Origin: Acetobacter garciniae
GTDB taxonomy: Bacteria > Pseudomonadota > Alphaproteobacteria > Acetobacterales > Acetobacteraceae
Direction of reading: 5' to 3'
Length of the DNA: 64,000 nt
Assembly (NCBI RefSeq): GCF_017377735.1
Contig: NZ_JAFVMH010000001.1
Span: 248,001 to 312,000, forward strand
This document shows, piece by piece, positions 33,077 through 40,836 of this stretch; positions within the stretch are counted from its first letter, which is position 1; the number at the start of each line of letters is the position of its first letter. The notes beneath the pieces are model-generated. The model was not told where the DNA came from and did not search any database. It saw only the letters and a program-made list of their open reading frames with translations. The translations under genes were made by a program, and so were the position numbers.

Positions 33077-35107
33077 GTGCTGGGCGCGCTGGGTATCCTG
33101 TGCGTGCTGCCGCCATCCCTTGCAGGCACGACGCGCCCCTGGCTTGCCGTCTTGCTGCGGCCCGGACTGGCGGGCGGCCTGTGGGGGCTTGCGGGCATAG
33201 GCGCCCTGGCGGGTGCCGTGTTCGGGCTTGCGGGCGCGCCGGACTGGTTCCCCGTCTTCGGGCTGGATGGTCCGGCACTTCCCATGCTGGTGCTGCTGGC
33301 CTTTATTGGTATCTGCGCCGGGGGCCTGCAAGGCGGAATGCGACCCCGGCAGCATGGAATAATTCAGCCGGCGGGGCAGTTTTCGGGCCAATCCCTGGCG
33401 CAGCCCCTGGAACAAGCAACGCATCACGCGCCGGGCGACGGGCCGGTTCAGCAGGGGGACCAGCCATGGAGCGACTCTGTGGCCCAGGCCCGGCCCATGG
33501 TGCAGCCATATGGCCAGCCACAGGAAGGCGTGCCATCCACGGGACCGGGGCAAGGCGGGGCGCATGGCCTGGCCTGCGTGCTGGCCGGGTTCGCCTTTCT
33601 TGCTTTATCGCCACTTGTGTTCGGTCTTTTCGCCGCCATGGCGCTGGCCCTGCTGGACGGGCGGGGCAGGCGCGCGCTGTGGCTGCCTTTTGCCGTGCTG
33701 CCGGTCTGCATTTCGGCCGATAATATCCTTTCCGTCCCGCTGCTGTGCCTCAGCCTTGTGCAGACCGGCTGGGCGGTGTCGGTCCAGAAGGGGCCCGTGG
33801 CCCTGCTGCCCGCCTGTATCGGGCTGTTCCTGCTGGGGCGTATCCTGGCGGAAATGGGGATGTTGCCGGTGGGGGAGACGGCGGTGCTCCTGGCGTGCGG
33901 GGCGTGGGTGGCCCTGCGCGGCTGCCTGCGGGCGCTGGGTGAACGTTCGGTGCAGGCCATGCTCGGCGGCTTTGCCGCGGCCTGGTATGGCGGGCTGGTG
34001 ATCGACCTTGTGCTGGCCCTGACATCCGCCCTGGACGGCGCGGATGCCTTTCGCATGGCGGTGGAACTGGGTATGGGCGCACCCCTTCTGGCGTTGCTGG
34101 CTGTGCAGTTTCTGGCCGCCCGGCTGGCAGGCGGGTCTTTCGCGGCAGGCGGGGCGGGCGCGGTCGGTATGGCGGGGCGCGGTGGGCGTGTCTTGGCCGG
34201 GCTGTGCCTTTGCCAGCTTTCGGCGGCCCCGCCCTTTGGCATTTTTGCAGTTTTGTGGAGCCTGCTGCTGGCGGGGGATTATTCCGTGCAGGGGGCCAGG
34301 CCCGTGGTGGCGGTGGGCGTGGTTGTGCTCCTTGCCTTCCAGGCCGGGGTGATCGTGCTGGCAAGCCTCGGCCTGCTGCGGGCCGGGCTGCAACTGGTCC
34401 TGCCCCCCGCCGACACATCGGCCGCGCGCGAAACACTGTCTTTTACCCCTGTCCGGGCTGGCCCGGCCGGGGCGTTCGCATGGCCTGGCTGGATCTGTGC
34501 CGGGGCGGCGGGCCTTGTCTCGGCCTTTCCGGGTGTGTGGCTGTTCGTCGCGGGCCCCATGGTCGCCCCCACCGCCATGGGGGATGAGCCACTTCCCCTG
34601 ACAGTGGGGAGCAGTTTTGTCGTGCGTCTGGCCCAGGGGGAAAGCCAGCTTACGCCGCTGCTGGTGCTGGCCGCCATGCTGGGCGCGGTCGCCGTGGCGG
34701 CTGTGCTGGTGCGGGCGTTGGGGTTTGTTCCGTTCGGGCAGGGTGTCGTACGCGTGCCGTTCTGGCGGCAGGGGGCCCCCCTTTCTTCCGACGGGCCCGG
34801 CGAAGGCCAGGGCGCATCCGTCATGCCGCTATGGCCCGCGGTCATGGGGTTGAGCGGCATGGATACGGGCCGTGGCACGATTGCAGTTACTATGCCGGGC
34901 ATGATTGCGGGTACGGTTTCAGGCAGGGGCGGGCGGCATGCGCGCAGGGCCCCCGCGCGCGATGTCGCCCGGCGGGGCAGGGTGATGGCGCGCTCCCTGC
35001 GGCGCCTGGTTTTTCGTTATACGCAATGGTGCGAAAGCCAGGGCATGGTGCTGGTCGTGCTGCTGCTGGGGCTGGGTTTGCTGGTGGGGCTGTTTGTGGG
35101 AACATGA
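33077..35107 (+). CDS. HyfB/HycC-like antiporter subunit of an Ehr-type complex
   Basis: 676 residues if started at GTG 33077, with about 14 predicted TM helices. It resembles the NuoL/HyfB proton-translocating family. The start is abnormal. An ATG at 32987 overlaps the upstream stop (TGATG), but its frame meets TAG at 33029-33031 and then continues through hydrophobic codons into this ORF. GTG 33077 has no ribosome site. The signature after TM7, normally with a lysine, reads RALGERSVQAMLGGFAAAWY, so the channel Lys is not seen. Two hydrophilic insertions stand out: Gln/Pro-rich (about residues 85-160) and Gly/Arg-rich near the C-terminus. It is the first gene of a six-gene cluster. Confidence 0.78.
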   Translation: MLGALGILCVLPPSLAGTTRPWLAVLLRPGLAGGLWGLAGIGALAGAVFGLAGAPDWFPVFGLDGPALPMLVLLAFIGICAGGLQGGMRPRQHGIIQPAGQFSGQSLAQPLEQATHHAPGDGPVQQGDQPWSDSVAQARPMVQPYGQPQEGVPSTGPGQGGAHGLACVLAGFAFLALSPLVFGLFAAMALALLDGRGRRALWLPFAVLPVCISADNILSVPLLCLSLVQTGWAVSVQKGPVALLPACIGLFLLGRILAEMGMLPVGETAVLLACGAWVALRGCLRALGERSVQAMLGGFAAAWYGGLVIDLVLALTSALDGADAFRMAVELGMGAPLLALLAVQFLAARLAGGSFAAGGAGAVGMAGRGGRVLAGLCLCQLSAAPPFGIFAVLWSLLLAGDYSVQGARPVVAVGVVVLLAFQAGVIVLASLGLLRAGLQLVLPPADTSAARETLSFTPVRAGPAGAFAWPGWICAGAAGLVSAFPGVWLFVAGPMVAPTAMGDEPLPLTVGSSFVVRLAQGESQLTPLLVLAAMLGAVAVAAVLVRALGFVPFGQGVVRVPFWRQGAPLSSDGPGEGQGASVMPLWPAVMGLSGMDTGRGTIAVTMPGMIAGTVSGRGGRHARRAPARDVARRGRVMARSLRRLVFRYTQWCESQGMVLVVLLLGLGLLVGLFVGT

Positions 35108-35153
35108 GAGAGGAACCGCAAGGGCGCCACCAGGGTGCCGACAGGATAAAGAC

Positions 35154-36188
35154 ATGGCGCTGAAGGCAGGCTGGATCGTGGCCTGGCTGTTCGCATTGGC
35201 CGTGCAGGCGGGGCTTATGGTGGTGCTGGCCCCCTGGTTCGCCGGGCTGTGCGAACGCCTGGCAGGGCGTGTCAGCGGGCGGCAGCGCTTCCATGCAGGG
35301 GCAGGCTGGCCCGAAATCCACCATCAGGCCCGCAGGCCGGTCCTGCGCGGCCCGGCCGATGCGCTGAATGGCGTGTTCTGTTTTTCCGCACTGGTCCTGG
35401 CGGTCCTGGCCTGCGGGCTGGTGCCGGTGTTTGCCCTGACACCCCCGGGTTTTCCCGCCCCCGGCCTGCTGCTGGTGTGCTGCGTGCTGGTTGTGGCCAT
35501 GCTGCTGCTTGACCTGCCGCTGGCCGTGCAGGGCGGGTTGGGGGCCTATCCCGGCAGTGCCGCCCTGCTGGGCAATGCGCTGCTGCTGCCCGTTCTTTGC
35601 CCGGTCATGCTGCTGGCGGGCACGCAGGACCTGTCCACCTTTCTGGCGGGTCTTGCCCCGCTTTCCCCCCTGCGGGACGGCGCACCCTACGTGCTGGCGG
35701 GTGTCGCCCTGTTCGTGGTGACAGCCCTGTCCGCCCAGGGGGCGGAGCGCGAAGCCGTGGCAGCACCCCTGGCGGGGCCGGACAGGGCCATGTGGCTGCT
35801 GGCGGCGGATTGCGTTCAGCTTTGCTGGGTCAGCCTGGCAGCGGATGTGGCGTGGTCGGCAAGCCTGGCCGGTGTGCCGGGGCAGAATGGGGGGGGCGCC
35901 GGCGGGCAGGGCGTGGGGCCGTGGCTGCTGCAATGTGCCGAAGGGGCCGGTCTGTGGCTGGGCAAGCTGGTGGTGGCCGCAGTCATTCTCGCACTCGGGC
36001 GGCTGGTTGTGCTGCCGGCCCTGCGCCGCATACGAATCAGGCTTGGGGTGGTTTTTCTCCTGGGTGCGTTGGCCTGGCAGGTGACATGGGCGCTGGCCCC
36101 CCAGCCCGTCATGCAGGAAAGCGAGGGCGCCGCACCCGTTCCCGCAGCATCGGACCGCGTGCCCGACGGCCAGGGGGGCCTGTCATGA
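35154..36188 (+). CDS. HyfC/HycD-like (NuoH-like) membrane subunit
   Basis: 344-residue membrane protein of the NuoH/HycD family. In these complexes it forms the membrane anchor next to the Fe-S small subunit. The family landmark GPADALNG follows a loop with GAGWPEIHHQARRPVLRG. About eight TM helices are predicted. A Gly-rich insertion (GQNGGGAGGQG) interrupts a late loop. The start ATG 35154 has AGGA upstream, 46 bp after the preceding stop. Its own TGA overlaps the next ATG (36185-36188). The acidic residues in TM loops seen in classical HycD are sparse. Confidence 0.82.
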   Translation: MALKAGWIVAWLFALAVQAGLMVVLAPWFAGLCERLAGRVSGRQRFHAGAGWPEIHHQARRPVLRGPADALNGVFCFSALVLAVLACGLVPVFALTPPGFPAPGLLLVCCVLVVAMLLLDLPLAVQGGLGAYPGSAALLGNALLLPVLCPVMLLAGTQDLSTFLAGLAPLSPLRDGAPYVLAGVALFVVTALSAQGAEREAVAAPLAGPDRAMWLLAADCVQLCWVSLAADVAWSASLAGVPGQNGGGAGGQGVGPWLLQCAEGAGLWLGKLVVAAVILALGRLVVLPALRRIRIRLGVVFLLGALAWQVTWALAPQPVMQESEGAAPVPAASDRVPDGQGGLS

Positions 36189-37492
36189 CGCTTGCTGCCA
36201 TGATCGCGCAGTTGCTTGCCCTGGGCATGGTGGTGTGGGGCATGGGTTTCCTGCCCGCCCTGGGTGTCGCCAGTGCCGCAGCAATGCTTCTGGGCAACCC
36301 CGATCCCGTGTGTGAGGCAGCATCCGGCCTGGCCGTGCTGATCGGCGTTCTGCCGCTGGTGTTTCTGAGCCGCTACCAGCCCGATCTCTCGCGCGAAAGC
36401 CCGCGGCCCGCGGTGCCGTTCGTGGCCCTTGGGCTGATGGTGCTGTTGCAGTTCACCACCATGCGCGCGGGCGTTGCGGGTTTTCCGGCCGGGCTGTGCA
36501 TGGCCCTGGCCGGTCTTGTGGCAGTCGCCTGCCGCCAGACACTGGTATGGCAATGGGCGGGGGTGCTGACCTGTGGTGAAGGGGTGCTGCTGTTCGCAAC
36601 CCAGACCCGGCAGGCCGAGGTTATGGGCGTGGCGGCCCTGGCCTGCGTGATCGTGCTGGTATTTGGCGGGTTCTGCGCGCACCGTACGTTACTGCGCAAG
36701 GTCGCAAGCCCGGACACCCGTCCCCCGCCCATGCCCCCGCCGCGCACCGGCACGCCCCACCCGGATGCCGCGCCCTACCATGCGCCCGACCTATCTGCGC
36801 GCGCCGAACAGGGCAGCAACCAGCCCATGAACCCGTCCGCGCCCGGCTGGAGGAACTCACAGCCCCCCGAAGGACGGGTCGAGGACGAGCAGGCCTCCGT
36901 CCCACTCGCCAGCCAGGACAGGGCGAGTGGTGAGGAAGACTTTTCGCCGCCGGAAGAGTGGACGAAGGGCGAGTCCAACCCGGTCTCATCCGCCAGCCCG
37001 GATATGGCAGGTGGTGACGATGAGTTTTCCGGACTGAGAGGATGGACGCGGGGCGAACATGACCCCATCCCACCCGTCAGCCCGGATAGGGCGAGTAGTG
37101 ACGAAGAATTTTCCCGGCCGGAAGGATGGGCGCAAGGTGAATACGACCCTGCCTCGCCCTCCCGCCTGGATAGGGCGGATGGTAACGAAAGCCGGCCGGG
37201 GCCGAAAGAACAGGCGCAGGGCGATGCTGCCACGGCCCAGCCCTGGCATGGTGCGCAAAGCCCGGCCCCGAACCCGGCCCCGGCAGAGGCTGCGCGCGCT
37301 GAACCGGCACAGGGCAACCCATGGGGCCATCCCCATGACATATCCGGCGATACGGCTCGTGAGACATCTCCGGGGGCATCCCCAGCAGCACCCCCGCAAG
37401 CACCCCCACAGGCATCCCATCACGCAGCGCGCAATCAAGCATGGGATTCCACGCGGGATGAACCATCGGCCGGGGCGGGGGAGCACGCATGA
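36185..37492 (+). CDS. HyfE-like (NuoK-like) subunit with a long repeat-bearing tail
   Basis: 435 residues. Residues 1-170 have about six TM helices, matching HyfE of hydrogenase-4. From about 175 the protein becomes hydrophilic for 260 residues, a tail E. coli HyfE lacks. Residues 223-334 form four 28-residue repeats, with EDFSPPEEW (251), DEFSGLRGW (279) and EEFSRPEGW (307) in step; a partial fifth follows. The last ~90 residues are Pro/Ala/His-rich. It overlaps both neighbours by ATGA. The tail is predicted disordered and acidic; its role is unknown. Confidence 0.8.
   Translation: MTLAAMIAQLLALGMVVWGMGFLPALGVASAAAMLLGNPDPVCEAASGLAVLIGVLPLVFLSRYQPDLSRESPRPAVPFVALGLMVLLQFTTMRAGVAGFPAGLCMALAGLVAVACRQTLVWQWAGVLTCGEGVLLFATQTRQAEVMGVAALACVIVLVFGGFCAHRTLLRKVASPDTRPPPMPPPRTGTPHPDAAPYHAPDLSARAEQGSNQPMNPSAPGWRNSQPPEGRVEDEQASVPLASQDRASGEEDFSPPEEWTKGESNPVSSASPDMAGGDDEFSGLRGWTRGEHDPIPPVSPDRASSDEEFSRPEGWAQGEYDPASPSRLDRADGNESRPGPKEQAQGDAATAQPWHGAQSPAPNPAPAEAARAEPAQGNPWGHPHDISGDTARETSPGASPAAPPQAPPQASHHAARNQAWDSTRDEPSAGAGEHA
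36851..37186 (+). repeat. Four 84-bp tandem repeats inside the hyfE-like gene
   Basis: The repeats encode the 28-residue units described for the HyfE-like tail. The 84-bp period keeps the frame. Copies 2-4 are the most alike; the first and the partial fifth are more diverged, consistent with an older expansion. Confidence 0.85.
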
Positions 37493-38712
37493 TCGCGGGT
37501 TTGCAGATAACCGTTTTCCTGGCCGCGCTGGCGTTTGTCTGGCCCTTTGTCGGGGCGGTTATCGTATGCGTGGTTACGGCCCCGCGCGCGCGGGATGTCG
37601 CCTTGTGGATGGCGGGCATAGGCTGTGCGCTGGCCATGGCGGTTTTCGTCTTTCCCGCCAGCGGGGGGGCATCCGCCGGGTGGGACGATGATCCGGTGCA
37701 GCGGGCGGGGCGGGTAATGCTGGCCTTCGGGCTGTTGCTGAATGTGCTGGACTACGCCCCGGCACTGGCACAGGACCGGCTTTTGCGCACCTTGCCCCAT
37801 ATCTCCACCGCCTTGGCGGGGCTGGCCTGCGTTGCCGCCAACCCCGCGATCGGGCTTGGAATCGTCCAGGTGGCGCTGGCCTGGGGGGTGTTCGTGCTGG
37901 CCCGCAGGCCGGGGCAGGCCATGGCGGGCTGGGCGCTTGTTCGCGCGGGTTCGGTGGGCACGTTCCTTGCCCTGTCGGGGCTGATGCTGCCGGCAGGCAC
38001 GCTGGGGGGCGGGCTGATGATGGCCTGCGGCCTGTCGGTCCTGGCTGGGCTTGCGTTTTTCGGTCCTTCCTGGCGGGATGCGAACAGTCCGCTGCTGTTC
38101 GTGCCGCTGGCCGGGGCGGCCCTGTTGCTGGCCATGCGCATGCGCACCCATGGCGGCATGGCGTTCGAAGCCGCATTGGTTGCGGCGGGCCTGCTGTGTC
38201 TGTGGCTTACGGCCTGCTCGTCCCGCCTGGCGCAGCGGTGGCACCTGCTGCGCAGTTTCCCGCTGGCGCTGGGGGTCATGGCCGTGGGTGTCGGGGCCGA
38301 TGTCGCGGCCCTGCTCTTTCTGTGCGGCTGGTGCCTGGCGGGCGGCGGCCGGGCGGGGCAGGGCTGGGCGGTTCGCGCCGTGACGTGTTTTCCACCCGGC
38401 GCACCCTTTGTGGGCTGCCTGCTTCTGCTTTCGGTCATGGCGGACTGGTCCTGGCTGGTGGCGGTGCTGAGCGTGGCGGGTGTCCTGATTTGTCTCGCAC
38501 GGGCCATGCCGGCCCATGTGGGAAAGGAACGGAGGACCGGGCCGATGGATGGTTCATCCTTCCGTGGTGATTCCAATGCCCCCGTCAATGCATCGGGCAA
38601 CGGGCTGGGCTATCGGTTCTGGCCCGATGATCCGGCGGGGCGGCTGGCCTGCGCGGTGCTGACCGCCATGGGGCTTGTCGCCCCGCTGGCCATGATGCTG
38701 GGGGCGTTCTGA
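37489..38712 (+). CDS. HyfF-like antiporter subunit, shortened
   Basis: 407-residue membrane protein in the HyfF (NuoM/N-like) position and with similar hydrophobicity. Classical HyfF has about 520 residues, so this copy is short. The usual D-x-K-x-x-LAYS motif with channel lysine is replaced by SRLAQRWHLLRSFPLALGVM. A hydrophilic insertion (about residues 345-385, with GKERRTGPMDGSSF) precedes the last TM helix. The start overlaps the HyfE-like stop (37489-37492) and its TGA overlaps the next ATG (38710-38712). The assignment depends on gene order as much as on sequence. Confidence 0.72.
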   Translation: MIAGLQITVFLAALAFVWPFVGAVIVCVVTAPRARDVALWMAGIGCALAMAVFVFPASGGASAGWDDDPVQRAGRVMLAFGLLLNVLDYAPALAQDRLLRTLPHISTALAGLACVAANPAIGLGIVQVALAWGVFVLARRPGQAMAGWALVRAGSVGTFLALSGLMLPAGTLGGGLMMACGLSVLAGLAFFGPSWRDANSPLLFVPLAGAALLLAMRMRTHGGMAFEAALVAAGLLCLWLTACSSRLAQRWHLLRSFPLALGVMAVGVGADVAALLFLCGWCLAGGGRAGQGWAVRAVTCFPPGAPFVGCLLLLSVMADWSWLVAVLSVAGVLICLARAMPAHVGKERRTGPMDGSSFRGDSNAPVNASGNGLGYRFWPDDPAGRLACAVLTAMGLVAPLAMMLGAF

Positions 38713-40211
38713 TGACTGCGGCCTCCCTGATCCGCGCGGGCGCGCAAACGGCCACGCCCTGGCGCTTCGAACTGGACGAACTGGGCTGGCGCGACATGGT
38801 GGCAGCCCTTGCCCATGATCACGACAGCCTGCCCTTTGCCGGGCTGTGGTGCGACGGTGTATGTGTCCATGCCCTGTTCCTGCCCCATGGCCAGCCTCTG
38901 GCCGCGACCCTGGCGCTGGACGACGGGCGCTATCCCGCCCTGTCGCCCGCCCGGCCGGTCTCCGCCTTTTACGAACGGGCGATTTACGACCTGTACGGCG
39001 CCGAGGCCATGTGGGCGGTCGATGTCCGCCCCCTGCTGGACCATGACGTGTGGCTGAACACCGCCCCACTTTCCCCCACACCCGGCATGGCGGGCACGCA
39101 TAAGGGGCTGGTGCGCTTCCAGCCTGCCGAGGGCCTGCATGCGGATGGGGCGCAAAGGGATGGTTGGGGGCCTGCCACGGGTGGCATGGGCTCGCCCTTT
39201 CATGTGGGGCTGGCGGTATCCGGAGGGCGCGTGCTGGGTGCGCAAAGCCAGACCGGCTATGCGCATCGGGGCCTGGCCCTGCGCTGGCGCGGCAGCACGG
39301 TGGAGCAGGCCGCCCGCCTGAGCAGCCGCGTGGCCGCGCGGTGTTCCCTGGCGCACCAGGTGGCGTTTTCCTGGGCGGTGGAAGCAGCCTGCGGGCACGC
39401 GGCCGGAGTGCCGGCCGAGCATGCACGCGTGGCGTTGCTGGAGATCGAACGGATCGGCCACCATCTTTACACATTGGCCGATGTCGCGGGGCTGGCGGGG
39501 GCGGATTTGCCCGCATCGCGCTGCATGATGCTGCGTGAGCGCATTCTGGCCGACGTGGCCCCCATTGTCGGCTCGCGCCTGCTGATGGACACCTGCGTGC
39601 CCGGCGGGGTCAGGGTGAAACAGATGGCGCAGATGGCGGAATTATGCAGCCTTGTGCCCGATATCGCCCGGCCCGGCCTTGCCGAACTGAACCAGCTCTG
39701 GCGGGACTACCCCGGTCTTGCCACGCGCCTGGCGGGGCTTGGTACCCCTGCGGCCGAGGTCCTGGACCGCACGGGGCTGGATGGTCCCGTCGCCCGGGCG
39801 GCAGGGCGGGATTGCGACGTACGGCGCGGCCTTCCCGCTTATGAGGGGCTGTGGCGCTATACGGCGGGCCCGCAGCACGGCACGGCGCAGGACCGGGCCC
39901 TGCTGCTGCTCGATGAGATCGCGGAAAGTCTTGGCATGCTGGACAGGCTGGCGGGGCGGATGGGGCCCATAAGCGGGCCCGGTACGCTGAGCCTGCGCGA
40001 CGGGGAAGGCACGGCCCGGGTAGAAGGACCATGGGGCAGTATTGCGTATTGGGTGCGCCTGCATGAAGGCCGCGTGGCGCAGGTTTTTTACCACACCCCC
40101 GAACCGGCCACGCTGATGCTGTTCGAAGATACGCTGCGCGGATGTGCGGCGGACGATATTGCCCTGCTGGCAAGCTCGCTCGGGGTGGAGGTTGCGGCAC
40201 AGGATGGCTAG
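38712..40211 (+). CDS. HyfG/NuoCD-like large subunit without nickel-site cysteines
   Basis: 499 residues. The first ~130 resemble the NuoC (30 kDa) part (FYERAIYDLYGAEAMW) and the rest the NuoD/hydrogenase large-subunit part. The HRG motif is present (GYAHRGLALRW, 185-187). Where group 4 hydrogenases have a CxxC, this reads SSRVAARCSLAHQ: only Cys211 remains. The C-terminal DPCxxC motif is missing and the protein ends in EVAAQDG. It therefore cannot bind a normal NiFe centre. This is the defining trait of Ehr complexes and complex I. It is coupled to the HyfF-like gene by TGATG overlap. Confidence 0.85.
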   Translation: MTAASLIRAGAQTATPWRFELDELGWRDMVAALAHDHDSLPFAGLWCDGVCVHALFLPHGQPLAATLALDDGRYPALSPARPVSAFYERAIYDLYGAEAMWAVDVRPLLDHDVWLNTAPLSPTPGMAGTHKGLVRFQPAEGLHADGAQRDGWGPATGGMGSPFHVGLAVSGGRVLGAQSQTGYAHRGLALRWRGSTVEQAARLSSRVAARCSLAHQVAFSWAVEAACGHAAGVPAEHARVALLEIERIGHHLYTLADVAGLAGADLPASRCMMLRERILADVAPIVGSRLLMDTCVPGGVRVKQMAQMAELCSLVPDIARPGLAELNQLWRDYPGLATRLAGLGTPAAEVLDRTGLDGPVARAAGRDCDVRRGLPAYEGLWRYTAGPQHGTAQDRALLLLDEIAESLGMLDRLAGRMGPISGPGTLSLRDGEGTARVEGPWGSIAYWVRLHEGRVAQVFYHTPEPATLMLFEDTLRGCAADDIALLASSLGVEVAAQDG

Positions 40212-40298
40212 GCAGGAAAAAATGGTGGCCGGCAGGATGACAGGGCAACTGGCGGGGGCGCCACCCGATCGGGCGTGTTCCTGCGGGGGAGGTTGGGC

Positions 40299-40820
40299 AT
40301 GGGGTTGATGCGCGCGGTCTTCGACATGGCCTTTCGCCCCGGTATGCAGCGCATGAAACCGCAGGGGCCGGGCTGGCCGGTCAGGCTGTTCCATATCGAT
40401 ACGGGCGGGTGCGGCGGCTGCGGGATGGAGCTTCAGGCCCTGTCCTGCGCACCGTTTGACATGCAGGGGGCGGGTTTCGGCTTTGTACACAGCCCCCGCA
40501 ATGCCGACATGCTGGTCGTGACCGGCCCGCTGACCCGCGCCATGGCCCCGGTCGTGCAAGCCGCGTGGGAGGCCATGCCAGCCCCCAGGGGCCTTGTCTG
40601 CGTGGGGGCCTGCGCGCTCGATGGCGGGATGTTCGGTGAAAACTATGCCGTCATGGGCGGGCTTGAGCGCCGCGTGTCCATCGACCTGGCAATTCCGGGC
40701 TGCCCGCCCACACCGATGGATGTGCTGGACGGCCTGCGCAGCCTGTTCCGCCCGCCCGTTCCAGCCCCGGATACACAGGGCGGTGTGGCCGCAGGCGGTG
40801 CGGATGGCGCAGGGGGCTAG
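40299..40820 (+). CDS. HyfI/NuoB-like Fe-S small subunit
   Basis: 173-residue small subunit. The [4Fe-4S] ligands of the N2-type cluster are present: Cys38 and Cys41 in DTGGCGGCGMELQ, Cys105 in CVGACALDGG and Cys135 in IPGCPPTP. It can therefore still carry electrons even though the large subunit lacks nickel ligands. GGGGGAGG precedes ATG 40299; an upstream GTG (40275) is less likely. It ends the cluster, 16 bp before the convergent pssA stop. No ferredoxin-like HyfA/HyfH partner is in the window. Confidence 0.87.
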   Translation: MGLMRAVFDMAFRPGMQRMKPQGPGWPVRLFHIDTGGCGGCGMELQALSCAPFDMQGAGFGFVHSPRNADMLVVTGPLTRAMAPVVQAAWEAMPAPRGLVCVGACALDGGMFGENYAVMGGLERRVSIDLAIPGCPPTPMDVLDGLRSLFRPPVPAPDTQGGVAAGGADGAGG

Positions 40821-40836
40821 GCCCGCGCGTGACCAT

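Noticed and set aside
33077-40820. A functional hydrogenase-4 or formate hydrogenlyase
   Set aside because: The large subunit lacks both nickel-binding CxxC motifs, and no maturation genes, formate dehydrogenase or ferredoxin subunit are present in the window.
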